Assembly: GCF_013760845.1 (NCBI RefSeq)
Contig: NZ_JACDUU010000003.1
Span: forward strand, 354,456-418,455
DNA from: [Anoxybacillus] calidus
GTDB lineage: Bacteria > Bacillota > Bacilli > Bacillales > Anoxybacillaceae
DNA: 64,000 nt
Direction: 5' to 3'
The translations under genes and the position numbers were made by a program. Shown in pieces: positions 1 through 8,612 of the stretch; position 1 is the first letter of the stretch, and the number at the start of each line of letters is the position of its first letter. The notes under the pieces were generated by a model that saw nothing but the letters and a program-made list of their open reading frames with translations, was not told the origin of the DNA and made no database searches.

Positions 1-1
1 T

Positions 2-982
2 TTAACAGTCGGCTATGTATATGGAAATGCGACGAATTCTGCACGCACATTAGTGAACTTGCCAGGCAACATGTTAACAGCTGCTGATTTAGCCAATTAT
101 GCAGTAAAGCTCGCGAAGAAGTACGATTTTGAATATGAAGTGCTTGAAAAAGAAGATATGGAAAAGCTCGGCATGGGTGCGTTTCTTGCGGTTAATAAAG
201 GATCTACGGAGCCGCCGAAAATGATTGTTTTAAAATATCAAGGAAAAGAAACTTGGGAAAATGTTATCGGTTTAGTTGGTAAAGGGGTCACATTTGATAC
301 AGGCGGTTATTCGCTGAAACCGCGAGAGAGCATGGTTGACATGAAAACGGATATGGCAGGGGCTGCAGCTGTCCTTGGAGCAATGGAAATCATCGGTGAG
401 CTTCGTCCTGAACAAAATGTTGTTGCCGTCATTCCTGCAACAGACAATATGATAAGTGGTCATGCATTCAAGCCGGATGATGTGATCACGTCAATGAGCG
501 GCAAAACGATTGAAGTCAAAAATACAGATGCTGAAGGAAGACTGATTTTAGCTGATGCGATTACTTATGCAAAGCATCATGGAGCGAATTACATTATCGA
601 TGTGGCTACGTTAACAGGTGGTGTGATTATCGCGTTAGGAAATCACACGACTGGAGCAATGACAAATAATGAGCAATTGTTTGAACAATTATTGGAAGCT
701 TCAGCAGAGACGGGAGAATTTATTTGGCGCTTGCCAATTACAGAGAAAGATAAAGAACGCGTTCGCAACAGTAAAATTGCTGATCTTAATAACTCTCCAG
801 GACGTGAGGGGCATGCGATTATGGGCGGCGCTTTCTTAGGCGAGTTTGCCGAAGATACACCTTGGGTTCACCTTGATATTGCCGGTACATCAGTGACATC
901 AAGCGCGCATGATCTTGGACCAGCTGGTGCGACAGGAGTGATGGTGCGTACGCTTGCGACATTTGTTGAGCGTTTTGAATAA
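2..982 (+). CDS. pepA: Leucyl aminopeptidase (M17), C-terminal part; 5' end outside window
   Basis: The reading frame is open from base 2, so the gene begins before the window; about two thirds of a normal M17 enzyme of roughly 500 residues is present. The visible part starts at the end of the N-terminal domain ('[12 protein letters not shown]') and holds the whole catalytic domain: the metal-ligand segments [10 protein letters not shown] and MKTDMAGAA and the family signature [12 protein letters not shown]. The enzyme is a cytosolic, two-metal hexameric exopeptidase that removes N-terminal residues and recycles peptides. It corresponds to B. subtilis YuiE/PepA. A hairpin terminator follows within 15 bases of the stop codon. 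Confidence 0.93.
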   Translation, partial: LTVGYVYGNATNSARTLVNLPGNMLTAADLANYAVKLAKKYDFEYEVLEKEDMEKLGMGAFLAVNKGSTEPPKMIVLKYQGKETWENVIGLVGKGVTFDTGGYSLKPRESMVDMKTDMAGAAAVLGAMEIIGELRPEQNVVAVIPATDNMISGHAFKPDDVITSMSGKTIEVKNTDAEGRLILADAITYAKHHGANYIIDVATLTGGVIIALGNHTTGAMTNNEQLFEQLLEASAETGEFIWRLPITEKDKERVRNSKIADLNNSPGREGHAIMGGAFLGEFAEDTPWVHLDIAGTSVTSSAHDLGPAGATGVMVRTLATFVERFE

Positions 983-993
983 TTTGGTAGGGG

Positions 994-1024
994 AGGCTGT
1001 CCGTTTATTCGGATAGCCTTTTTT
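994..1024 (+). terminator. Rho-independent terminator of pepA
   Basis: A 10-bp stem (AGGCTGTCCG / CGGATAGCCT, one G-U pair) with a 6-base loop is followed by a T run, 12 bases after the pepA stop. Confidence 0.85.
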
Positions 1025-1095
1025 ACAAACAATAAAATGAGATAGTAACAAAGTTTTTTGTGAAAAATAAAATAAGGTAGTAATAAAATTTTATG

Positions 1096-1134
1096 TTTAA
1101 TAAATGTTAAGTTAATGTTAAGTTTTTGTAAATT
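1096..1134 (+). promoter_or_regulatory. Candidate PhoP box upstream of the phosphate transporter pair
   Basis: Four TTAAnA-like hexamers (TTTAAT, TTAAGT, TTAAGT, TAAATT) stand exactly 11 bases apart, each separated by 5 bases. This is the repeat period expected for dimers of the phosphate-response regulator PhoP. A plausible SigA promoter (TTGTAA at 1148, TAAAAT at 1170, 16-base spacer) lies downstream. The spacing is seen directly; PhoP binding is inferred. Confidence 0.5.
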
Positions 1135-1231
1135 TTAGCTAAAATAATTGTAAATTCGACATATCTTGATAAAATAGGACAGGTGGCTCTTTTTTCTATA
1201 TATTTTATATAGTATAAATGGGGGTTTTCAT

Positions 1232-1852
1232 ATGATTTTTTCGCCAAAAAAAGACGTGTTTTTTGATTTATTATTTACTATTTCGGAAAATGTCAAAGAA
1301 TCAGCACAGTATTTTGTTGAGTACAAAATTAACAACTTAAGTGATTTAAAAGAGTTTGCCCGCGTTATGAAGGAATATGAAAAGAAAGGCGACTCTTTTA
1401 TTCATGAGTTAGTTGTTGCCCTTAACAAAACGTTTATCACACCGATTGAACGTGAAGATATTCACCAATTAGCAATGAAAATGGATGATGTGTTAGATGG
1501 TCTAGAACAGTGTGCAGCTCGTTTTGAAATGTTTTCTTTTACAGACATTGATGATCATATGGCGAAGTTTTTCAATAATATTTACCAAAGCACAATTGAA
1601 ATCTCTGAAGCTTTAAAGCTTTTAGCGAACAAAAAACTGCTCGATATGAGAGCGCATGCGATTAAAATTAAAGATTATGAATCAAAATGCGATGAAATTT
1701 TACGTGCATCGATTAAAAACTTATTTGTAACGCAAAAAGATCCAATTAAACTCATTCAGTATAAAGAATTGTACGAAATGCTTGAGGAGATCGCTGACAG
1801 CTGTGAGGATGTTGCAAATACAATTGAAACGATTATTATGCGTAATGCGTAA
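1232..1852 (+). CDS. DUF47 / PhoU-like accessory protein of a Pit transporter
   Basis: This 206-residue, mostly helical, charged protein has no signal or membrane segment and matches the DUF47 family (B. subtilis YkaA type), distantly related to PhoU. Family members are encoded directly before Pit phosphate transporters and are thought to modulate them. Here the pit gene follows after 17 bases, so the two form an operon. The start ATG follows a GGGGG ribosome site. A candidate PhoP box upstream suggests induction by phosphate limitation. Confidence 0.85.
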   Translation: MIFSPKKDVFFDLLFTISENVKESAQYFVEYKINNLSDLKEFARVMKEYEKKGDSFIHELVVALNKTFITPIEREDIHQLAMKMDDVLDGLEQCAARFEMFSFTDIDDHMAKFFNNIYQSTIEISEALKLLANKKLLDMRAHAIKIKDYESKCDEILRASIKNLFVTQKDPIKLIQYKELYEMLEEIADSCEDVANTIETIIMRNA

Positions 1853-1869
1853 GGGAGACTATAGAGAGT

Positions 1870-2868
1870 ATGGATACAATCTTAACTCTGACCGTTTTAA
1901 TTGTTATTTTTGCTTTAGCGTTTGATTTTATTAACGGATTTCATGATACAGCAAACGCGATTGCAACATCCGTTTCAACAAGAGCGCTAACACCTCGTCA
2001 AGCGATTATTTTGGCGGCTGTCATGAACTTTGCCGGTGCCTTAACATTTACAGGAGTGGCGAAGACAATTACAAAAGATATTGTTGATCCATTTGCGTTA
2101 GAGAACGGTCCTGTTGTGATTTTAGCCGCATTAACGGCAGCGATCGCCTGGAACTTGATTACGTGGTATTACGGAATTCCGAGCAGTTCTTCACACGCAT
2201 TAATTGGTTCTATTGCCGGTGCAGCAATTTCGGCTGCCGGTTTCGGAATTTTAAACTATGAAGGATTTCTTAAAATTTTACAATCGCTTATTATTTCGCC
2301 GTTTCTAGCTTTAGCTGTCGGTTTTATTGTTATGAGTCTTTTCCGTATCCTGTTTAAAAATGCTAATTTAACAAGAACGACAAGAGGATTCCGCATGTTC
2401 CAAGTTGTAACAGCAGCGATGCAGGCATACACACATGGAACAAACGATGCGCAAAAAGCGATGGGAATTATTACAATGGCATTAATTGCAGCCAATTATC
2501 ATTCAACGACAGATATTCCGGAATGGGTGCGCATTTCTGCAGCTCTTGCTATGGGGATTGGAACTTCCATCGGTGGATGGAAAATTATTAAAACAGTTGG
2601 CGGTAAAATTATGAAAATTCGCCCTGTTAATGGAGCTGCTGCGGACCTTTCATCTGCGATGATTATTTTTGCGGCAACTACTTTCCACTTGCCTGTAAGT
2701 ACTACGCATGTTATTTCATCAGCTATTATGGGTGTTGGTGCAGCGCAGCGCGTGAAAGGTGTAAAATGGGGAGTAGCACGGCGTATTGTGTTGACATGGA
2801 TTATTACATTGCCTATTTCTGCACTTATTGCAGGATTTGTTTATCAAGTCTTAAAACTATTTTTCTAA
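1870..2868 (+). CDS. pit: Inorganic phosphate transporter, Pit family
   Basis: This 332-residue integral membrane protein imports inorganic phosphate (as metal-phosphate) with a cation. It carries both duplicated family signatures: NGFHDTANAIATS near residues 22-34 and THGTNDAQKAMG near residues 188-199, on two homologous bundles of hydrophobic segments. It corresponds to B. subtilis YkaB/Pit. It is second in an operon with the DUF47 protein; a strong bidirectional terminator separates it from the convergent bioY gene. Confidence 0.9.
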   Translation: MDTILTLTVLIVIFALAFDFINGFHDTANAIATSVSTRALTPRQAIILAAVMNFAGALTFTGVAKTITKDIVDPFALENGPVVILAALTAAIAWNLITWYYGIPSSSSHALIGSIAGAAISAAGFGILNYEGFLKILQSLIISPFLALAVGFIVMSLFRILFKNANLTRTTRGFRMFQVVTAAMQAYTHGTNDAQKAMGIITMALIAANYHSTTDIPEWVRISAALAMGIGTSIGGWKIIKTVGGKIMKIRPVNGAAADLSSAMIIFAATTFHLPVSTTHVISSAIMGVGAAQRVKGVKWGVARRIVLTWIITLPISALIAGFVYQVLKLFF

Positions 2869-2873
2869 CATAT

Positions 2874-2907
2874 AAAAAGTGCATGTCGTTTACGACATGC
2901 ACTTTTT
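2874..2907. terminator. Bidirectional terminator between pit and bioY
   Basis: A perfect 15-bp stem (AAAAAGTGCATGTCG and its complement) with a 4-base loop carries an A run on the left and a T run on the right, so it can stop transcription from both convergent genes. Confidence 0.88.
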
Positions 2908-2910
2908 ATG

Positions 2911-3516
2911 TTAAGCGGTGCGGCGTGTATAAGAAGACGTTTTTTGCAATGAGAAATAAATGCGTGGTGCAATCATTCCAGCAACAACGGATAAAATAAT
3001 GTCTTTTGGAAGCGGGGCAAGCATCCAACTCCAGACAAGAGAATAAGAAAATCCTTCTGGTGCTTGAGCCCAAAATTTAAATGCGAAATACATCCAGTTT
3101 GTACCGACGACATAGTTAATAACCATACCGATTAATGTGGCAGTGATAAAGCGAGCAATAGAAGGATTTCCGTCGCTTTTTTCAATGACAAGTCCTGTAA
3201 CGTATGCGGCAAGAATAAAAGATAAAATAAAACCAAATGTCGGGCGGACAATCATGCCGAAACCGCCAGAAAATTGGGCGAATACTGGCGCACCGATTAA
3301 ACCGACTAACATATAAACCGTCATTGCTAAAGTCCCTAGACGACGGCCTAAAAGAGCTCCTGCTAGCACGCAGAAAAATGTTTGAAGTGTAATTGGTACA
3401 CCGCCGATAACTAAAAATGGTGCCCATGATGTAATATTTGCACCAATTGCCATTAACGCGACAAACATTCCGATTAAAGTAAGGTCAAGTGCACGGAATC
3501 TTGGTTGATGAGACAT
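2911..3516 (-). CDS. bioY: BioY family biotin transporter (S component)
   Basis: This 201-residue membrane protein with about six hydrophobic segments matches BioY, the biotin-binding S component of energy-coupling-factor transporters; it normally shares the EcfAA'T module. Family features seen are the N-terminal ALDLTLIGMFVALMAIGAN segment and the glycine-rich GGVPITLQTFFCVLAGALLG region. It corresponds to B. subtilis YuiG. A BirA-like operator overlaps its ribosome-binding site, supporting repression by biotin. Confidence 0.9.
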   Translation of the reverse strand: MSHQPRFRALDLTLIGMFVALMAIGANITSWAPFLVIGGVPITLQTFFCVLAGALLGRRLGTLAMTVYMLVGLIGAPVFAQFSGGFGMIVRPTFGFILSFILAAYVTGLVIEKSDGNPSIARFITATLIGMVINYVVGTNWMYFAFKFWAQAPEGFSYSLVWSWMLAPLPKDIILSVVAGMIAPRIYFSLQKTSSYTRRTA

Positions 3517-3549
3517 ATGTTAACACCTCTGCTATATGTAGTTAACAAA
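3517..3549 (-). promoter_or_regulatory. BirA operator overlapping the bioY ribosome-binding site
   Basis: The inverted repeat TGTTAAC-N16-GTTAACA, flanked by A/T, matches the Bacillus BirA operator (TTGTTAAC-N15/16-GTTAACAA). Its left half begins 2 bases upstream of the bioY start codon and contains the Shine-Dalgarno sequence. Confidence 0.8.
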
Positions 3550-3609
3550 ATCGTACCGAATAACGTGAAATATGTCAATCTTATTTTTGAAAAGGTTAAC
3601 AAAAAAGAA

Positions 3610-3709
3610 AGGCAGTCTCATAAAGGGTTATATACTTAAACGGCTGTAATTTTTTCATTGATTATAAGTATTACAGCTGAGATTTAACCCTTTGTTTTTG
3701 AGACAGCCT
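3610..3709. repeat. Hairpin element F (GGCAGTCTCAT / GAGACAGCC ends) downstream of nupC
   Basis: An interrupted inverted repeat of about 100 bases: outer arms GGCAGTCTCAtaaagGGTT and AACCCtttgtttttGAGACAGCC, inner arms ACGGCTGTAA and TTACAGCTG. It lies between the bioY operator and the end of nupC, so it can terminate the minus-strand nupC transcript. Its outer ends resemble the other hairpin elements in this window. Confidence 0.6.
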
Positions 3710-3742
3710 ATTGAAAGTAAACTATCCGCTGCTTATGAGAGA

Positions 3743-4960
3743 TTATATAAGCATGCCGGCAATGGCTCCACTCAACATAGAAGCCAATGCTCCAGCGATA
3801 AGTGATCTGAATCCTAATTGCGCAATATCTTGTCGACGATTCGGTGCTAAGCTTCCAAGTCCGCCTAAAAGAGCGGCCAGTGCTGAAATATTTGCGAATC
3901 CGCAAAGTGAAAAGCTGATAATCGCAACCGTTTTAGCAGAAAGATTCTCGATGTGCGGGGCGAATGAAGAATAGGCAACAAACTCATTTAATATAAGTTT
4001 TTGGCCAATAAATCCTCCTGCTGTAATGGCTTCAGACCAAGGAACACCGATGGCAAAAGCAAGGGGGGCGAACACATAACCAAGAATAAGTTCTAAAGAT
4101 AAATTTTTTACACCAAACCAGCTGCCAATTTCCCCAAGAATGCCGTTTACTAAAGCAATTAAAGCAATAAATGCAAGAAGCATTGCCCCGATATTGAGAG
4201 CGAGCTGCAAGCCGAAGCTGGCACCTCTGGCCGCGGCATCAATGACATTCGAAGATTCATTATCCGCTTCCATCTTAATTTCCTCATCTGATTTTGTTTC
4301 TTCGGTTTCGGGAACAATAATTTTTGCCATAATTAACCCAGCCGGTGCTGACATAAAGCTAGCAGCCAACAAATATTCCAGCGGCACACCTAACAAGGAG
4401 TAGCCAACAAGAACAGAACCAGAGACAGAAGCAAGTCCACATGTCATCACGGAGAACAATTCCGACTGCGTCATTTTGGTGATATAAGGACGAACAACAA
4501 GCGGCGCTTCGATTTGTCCGAGAAAAATGTTTGCTGCAGCCGACACCGACTCGGCTTTGCGTATCCCTAAAAGCTTAGATAACCCTCCACCGATAATTTG
4601 AACAACCCATTGCATAATACCAAGATAATAAAGCACAGAAATAAGCGATGAAAAGAAAATGACAATAGATAATACGTGAATGGCAAATACGAATGTAATG
4701 CCGGATTCTTTCGTAAAAAAGCCGCCGAATAAAAAGTTAATTCCCTCATTTACGCAGCTGATAATGTTATTCACCTTAAATGTGAACCAATTTAATGCAT
4801 TTTTTCCTGTTTCCCATTTTAATACAGCGACCGCAAAAATCAGTTGGATCGCCAAACCTCCTAATACGGGGCGTAATTTGATGGCTTTTCGATTCGTTGA
4901 TAACAATAAGCCGATGGAAAAAATGATTATAATACCTAATATTCCCCAAATATAATTCAT
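3743..4960 (-). CDS. nupC: NupC-type concentrative nucleoside transporter
   Basis: This 405-residue polytopic membrane protein imports nucleosides with a cation gradient. Typical CNT family features are the N-terminal hydrophobic segments followed by QLIFAVAVLKW, the conserved GQIEAPLVVRPY loop, the FMSAPAGL segment, and the C-terminal gate-domain helices ending in CGFANISALAALLGGLG. The charged stretch EETKSDEEIKMEADNESS is a cytoplasmic loop. No purine riboswitch or PurR box was recognised upstream. Which of the B. subtilis paralogs (NupC, NupG, YutK) is closest cannot be told here. Confidence 0.88.
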   Translation of the reverse strand: MNYIWGILGIIIIFSIGLLLSTNRKAIKLRPVLGGLAIQLIFAVAVLKWETGKNALNWFTFKVNNIISCVNEGINFLFGGFFTKESGITFVFAIHVLSIVIFFSSLISVLYYLGIMQWVVQIIGGGLSKLLGIRKAESVSAAANIFLGQIEAPLVVRPYITKMTQSELFSVMTCGLASVSGSVLVGYSLLGVPLEYLLAASFMSAPAGLIMAKIIVPETEETKSDEEIKMEADNESSNVIDAAARGASFGLQLALNIGAMLLAFIALIALVNGILGEIGSWFGVKNLSLELILGYVFAPLAFAIGVPWSEAITAGGFIGQKLILNEFVAYSSFAPHIENLSAKTVAIISFSLCGFANISALAALLGGLGSLAPNRRQDIAQLGFRSLIAGALASMLSGAIAGMLI

Positions 4961-5216
4961 GTTTTCCCTCTCTCCTTGCTGCTTACATAAGTTTTTTGAT
5001 AATTTTCGACAAACATCGTCAAAATCAATATTAAATAAAAAGTATCATTAATCAATCGCTCCTGACAATATCAATGATTACAGTTTTAATTTTTTTAATA
5101 TAGTAAATATTGAGAAGTAACATGAGCGGATAAGCGCGATAGGTGGGTACATATTTTTTTAACGATTGCATAAACTATATTTGCTTAATTTATTACTAGG
5201 CTAGTGAGGAATGAGT

Positions 5217-5375
5217 ATGGAACTCGATGAATATGCAAAAGAAATCATGAGGGCAAGCAAAAGCGGAGCAAATGAAGATATCATTCATGTCAGCAAAAAT
5301 GATGATGGATACGACTTAAGAGATGCAGGGACTATCGGAAAAAAACAGTCGATTGATAAAAACGATAATGCCTAA
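5217..5375 (+). CDS. Small hypothetical acidic protein, 52 residues
   Basis: The ATG at 5217 is preceded by GTGAGGA at a usual distance; an alternative in-frame ATG at 5211 has no spacing to that site. The product (MELDEYAKEIMRASK...) is hydrophilic and acidic, with no membrane segment and no recognised family. It is followed by a terminator hairpin that also serves the convergent gene. Reading frame, ribosome site and terminator support expression; the function is unknown. Confidence 0.55.
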   Translation: MELDEYAKEIMRASKSGANEDIIHVSKNDDGYDLRDAGTIGKKQSIDKNDNA

Positions 5376-5382
5376 AGTATAA

Positions 5383-5426
5383 AGAGGTTGTCTCATAAGG
5401 ACCTAACCTTATGAGACAGCCTCTTT
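5383..5426. terminator. Bidirectional terminator (GAGGTTGTCTCATAAGG hairpin)
   Basis: An 18-bp stem with a 6-base loop (AGAGGTTGTCTCATAAGG / CCTTATGAGACAGCCTCT) followed by TTT separates two convergent small genes. Its ends resemble the dispersed hairpin family described in the findings. Confidence 0.85.
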
Positions 5427-5428
5427 CG

Positions 5429-5821
5429 TCATAAAAATGTTTTCCAGCGCAAAGAGATGGCTAACTTACAGCATTCGATTTGCCCAGCCTTTGACGATAA
5501 TGTTAGGCGGATGCCGTCAGGATTATAGTAAATATCGACTTTAGACTGAATACCAATTGACTCAATTAATTGTTTTACTTCTTTTGTATGGGATTCTTGC
5601 GCAGCGGACATTACTTTGAAGGCAAATTCCTTTGATTCAGCTAGCTTTTTCAAAATGAGGCTTGCATCCTTCATTAGTTTTTGCATAGCGATAATGGATT
5701 GATTAAATAATGTAGTGTCAATTGGCGGATATTGGCGATAAGACGTCAAAGAGAATGCTGGATAAGCATTGTAAAAAGGCTGTTGATATGGCATGGGGGG
5801 ATATGCGCTATAAAAATACAT
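5429..5821 (-). CDS. Hypothetical protein with Tyr/Pro-rich N-terminus
   Basis: The start is placed at the ATG at 5821, which follows AAAGGATGG; the longer frame adds six residues without a ribosome site. The 130-residue product opens with a Tyr/Pro/aromatic stretch (YFYSAYPPMPYQQPFYNAYP) and continues as a helical, charged domain. Such N-termini are common in spore surface proteins, but that is only a compositional hint. No family was recognised. Confidence 0.6.
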   Translation of the reverse strand: MYFYSAYPPMPYQQPFYNAYPAFSLTSYRQYPPIDTTLFNQSIIAMQKLMKDASLILKKLAESKEFAFKVMSAAQESHTKEVKQLIESIGIQSKVDIYYNPDGIRLTLSSKAGQIECCKLAISLRWKTFL

Positions 5822-5875
5822 AATCAACCATCCTTTCATTTACAAAATTTCCTCTATACTATATGCATGAAAAAT

Positions 5876-5913
5876 AAAAAAGAGCGCGTTCGCTTGATGA
5901 ACGCGCTTTTTCT
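5876..5913 (-). terminator. Terminator of the ArsB/NhaD-type gene
   Basis: The stem AGCGCGTTC / GAACGCGCT with an A run on the plus strand forms a minus-strand terminator just beyond the stop of the transporter gene. Confidence 0.8.
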
Positions 5914-5926
5914 TAGAAAATCGTTC

Positions 5927-7255
5927 CTACATGAGATAACGAATCCAAATATAGGCATGAGAGATAAGCAGAGCAATGAGCGTTAAAGGAGCTCCGATTT
6001 TAAGAAAATCAAAATAGCTGAATCCGTGACCTTCACGCGACGCCATTCCTGCAACAATGACGTTGGCTGATGCCCCGATGAGCGTTCCGTTTCCACCTAA
6101 GCAGGCTCCGAGTGCCAATGACCACCATAACACATCGATTTGTGGAGAGTCAGGGGATAAGCCCATGCCGACTGCCATATCTTGAATAAGCGGAATCATT
6201 GTTGCGACAAACGGAATGTTATCAATCGTTGCTGAAGCAATACCGGATACCCAAAGAATTAAATAAGAAGCTACGGAAATGTCTCCACCTGTTACTTTTA
6301 ACGCGTGCTCGGCTAGGCTTTTAATTAAACCGATATCAACAAGTCCACCGACCAATGTAAATAAGCCGGCAAAGAAGAAAATCGTTACCCATTCGACAGA
6401 AGCAAATACTTCTTCAAGTTCATGCTCTTTAACGCCGATTAACATTAAAATAATCGCTCCTGTCATCGCGATAACCGCCGCATCGAGATGAATAACAGAG
6501 TGGAAAATGAAACCTAAAATTGTCAATCCTAATACAGTTACCGATTTTTTTAATAAAACAACATCTTTGATATATTCCTTTTCGTTAATTTGCATTAATT
6601 GTTCAATCAATTTTTGATCGGATTTTAGTTGGTTGCGGTATATAAAGTATAGAATCGTTACGGTAACAAGCATGATAACGATTACAATAGGTGTTAAATG
6701 AAATAGAAAATCATTAAAATCGAGATGTTTGTTCGCTGAGCCAATCATAATATTCGGCGGATCTCCGATTAATGTTGCGGTTCCGCCAATATTGGAAAAT
6801 AATACTTCTGAAATTAAATAAGGTACAGGATTTACACGTAATATTCTTGTAATGGAAAACGTTACAGGAACGATTAACAATACGGTCGTAACGTTATCAA
6901 GAAATGCGGATAACGTAGCTGTTAACAATGATAAGATCACTAAAATCTGAATCGGATTTCCTTTTGCCATTTTTGCTGCTTTAATAGCAACATATTGGAA
7001 AAAACCAGATTTACTTGTGATGTTGACAAGAATCATCATCCCGATAAGGAGGGTGATCGTTCCCCACTCAATATGATGTGTATACGCCTTATGTAAATCA
7101 ACGATGCCGAACCCAATCATGAATGCCGCGCCAAGTAAAGCAATCACAGCACGATTGATTTTTTCAGAAATGATGATGGCATAAGTAATTAAAAAGATGC
7201 CGATCGCTAGGTAGTACTGGAAGTTCGAAACTTCATTTGTTATTGTTTCATGCAA
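5927..7255 (-). CDS. ArsB/NhaD family ion transporter
   Basis: This 442-residue membrane protein has about a dozen hydrophobic segments and the two repeated motifs of the ArsB/NhaD (ion transporter) superfamily: TLIGDPPNIMIGSA near residue 160 and its half-repeat NGTLIGASANVIV near residue 395. Each half also holds a conserved acidic/Asn segment (SAFLDNVTTVLL and SATIDNIPFVATM). Members exchange Na+ for protons or export arsenite. No ars genes flank it, so a cation antiporter is the more likely role. The substrate cannot be settled from sequence. Confidence 0.78.
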   Translation of the reverse strand: MHETITNEVSNFQYYLAIGIFLITYAIIISEKINRAVIALLGAAFMIGFGIVDLHKAYTHHIEWGTITLLIGMMILVNITSKSGFFQYVAIKAAKMAKGNPIQILVILSLLTATLSAFLDNVTTVLLIVPVTFSITRILRVNPVPYLISEVLFSNIGGTATLIGDPPNIMIGSANKHLDFNDFLFHLTPIVIVIMLVTVTILYFIYRNQLKSDQKLIEQLMQINEKEYIKDVVLLKKSVTVLGLTILGFIFHSVIHLDAAVIAMTGAIILMLIGVKEHELEEVFASVEWVTIFFFAGLFTLVGGLVDIGLIKSLAEHALKVTGGDISVASYLILWVSGIASATIDNIPFVATMIPLIQDMAVGMGLSPDSPQIDVLWWSLALGACLGGNGTLIGASANVIVAGMASREGHGFSYFDFLKIGAPLTLIALLISHAYIWIRYLM

Positions 7256-7281
7256 TGGTCTTCATCCCTTCGTTGTTATAA

Positions 7282-7527
7282 TTATTTGGCATTCACTGGA
7301 CCGCCGTATGATGGACCATTTAATTTGTTTCCATCTTTATGTAGTTCTTTGAGATAAAATGAGAATTGACGATGATCGCAAGTAAACTCTATTAGGCGGT
7401 CAATAAATAATTTGCTTGATGCACGACTAGGAATGGAGGTGTCGACTACTTCGACATGGATATCTTCTCGTGAGTCATCTTCCTCTAATACAAGTCCTTC
7501 TTTTTCGTTCTTCGTTCCTCTAGCCAT
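7282..7527 (-). CDS. Hypothetical protein, 81 residues
   Basis: An open frame extends to 7587, but the ATG at 7527 (MARGTKNEKEG...) gives the more protein-like N-terminus; neither start has a good ribosome site. The product is charged, with an acidic patch (LEEDDSREDIHVE) and the C-terminus GPSYGGPVNAK. No family was recognised. It lies 26 bases downstream of the start of the transporter gene in the same orientation and could be co-transcribed with it. Confidence 0.45.
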   Translation of the reverse strand: MARGTKNEKEGLVLEEDDSREDIHVEVVDTSIPSRASSKLFIDRLIEFTCDHRQFSFYLKELHKDGNKLNGPSYGGPVNAK

Positions 7528-7544
7528 GGTTAAGAATGTGTTGT

Positions 7545-7679
7545 TCAAGCTAGCTGTGTGAGGAGTGATGAAGCATATCTTCGGCAAGCTTCATTCATTG
7601 TAAGGGAATCAAAGTCTACAATTGGCTTTTGTTTGTTCCAGTAGCCTCTTAGCTGATCTTTTGTGAAAATGAATATCAT
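7545..7679 (-). CDS. Hypothetical small protein, 44 residues
   Basis: This short frame encodes MIFIFTKDQLRGYWNKQKP...NEACRRYASSLLTQLA. It looks like a folded helical protein rather than random translation, but no clear ribosome site is present, and it abuts the next hypothetical gene in the same direction. It may be a fragment of a longer ancestral gene. Confidence 0.35.
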   Translation of the reverse strand: MIFIFTKDQLRGYWNKQKPIVDFDSLTMNEACRRYASSLLTQLA

Positions 7680-7787
7680 AATTTTATGGATAATAACGTT
7701 TTTCAACCCCGAACTCCGCCTTTTTACGATAACATATGACATAAATTATATTATTTTAAGCGCATCTTCAAATATTATAGGGCACCT

Positions 7788-8555
7788 TTATCTTTCTTCC
7801 AATATAAATCCGAACTCTTTAAAAATTTTTTTCGTTTCATTACTTTGTAAATAGTATAAAAAATCCTTTGCCTGCTTTTTATGAGGAGACGACTGAATAA
7901 CTCCCGCTTCATATACGATTGGTTCTTTAAAGAGATGATGATTTGCTTGAGCGGCAATATCTATTTTTTTAGAAGAAAGAGCATCTGTTCGATAGACAAT
8001 TCCCGCTTCTGCATTTCCTGATTCAACGTAAGTCAGCACTTCGCGGACATCTTTCGCCAAGATCAGCTTCTTTTTTACTTTATCCCAAACATGTACAGCT
8101 TCGAGCCACTGCTTTGCATAGGCTCCGGCAGGAACGGTTTCCGGAATACCAATGGCAATCGTTTGAATATTTTTGGTTGTTAAATCTTCCGGTGAGTGAA
8201 TGGGTGTTGTGATTGTTTTTGAAGCAATGAGAACAAGCTCATTGTAAACAAGATGATTGTTTTGCCTTGGTATAATGAACCCTTTATTCTTTAACTCTTT
8301 AAAGACATCTGGTGATGCAGAAATAAAAAGATCGACAGGTGCTCCTTGTTCGATTTGCTTTTTAAGCGTGCCGGTTGAAGCAAAATTGAATGATAATTGC
8401 ACAGATGGATGTTTTGCTTCATATTGTTTCTTAATGGAGCTAAGAACGTCTTTCATGCTTGCTGCAGCTGAAATCGTTAATGTCGTTTTTGGTTCGGCTG
8501 AGTTAGAGCAGCCAAATAACAGAAAAATGAGCAATAAATGAATCCATTTTTTCAT
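7788..8555 (-). CDS. modA: Molybdate ABC transporter substrate-binding lipoprotein
   Basis: This 255-residue protein has a lipoprotein signal (hydrophobic stretch ending LLFGC, lipid-anchored Cys near residue 16) followed by the ModA fold signature: ISAAASMKDVLSSIKKQYE, FNFASTGTLKKQIEQGAPVDLFISAS, and VLTYVESGNAEAGIVYRTDA. It binds molybdate or tungstate outside the membrane. The permease and ATPase genes modB and modC, normally adjacent, are absent here, so it must use components encoded elsewhere or be non-functional. A divergent gene (yufK-like) lies 57 bases away. Confidence 0.85.
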   Translation of the reverse strand: MKKWIHLLLIFLLFGCSNSAEPKTTLTISAAASMKDVLSSIKKQYEAKHPSVQLSFNFASTGTLKKQIEQGAPVDLFISASPDVFKELKNKGFIIPRQNNHLVYNELVLIASKTITTPIHSPEDLTTKNIQTIAIGIPETVPAGAYAKQWLEAVHVWDKVKKKLILAKDVREVLTYVESGNAEAGIVYRTDALSSKKIDIAAQANHHLFKEPIVYEAGVIQSSPHKKQAKDFLYYLQSNETKKIFKEFGFILEER

Positions 8556-8612
8556 GTGATATTCCCTCTCTATAGTGCATCTTTTATAATGAAAGCGTAG
8601 GAGGCTGTATTT

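Noticed and set aside
3743..5210. Purine riboswitch or PurR box before nupC
   Set aside because: No match to either consensus was found in the 250 bases upstream.
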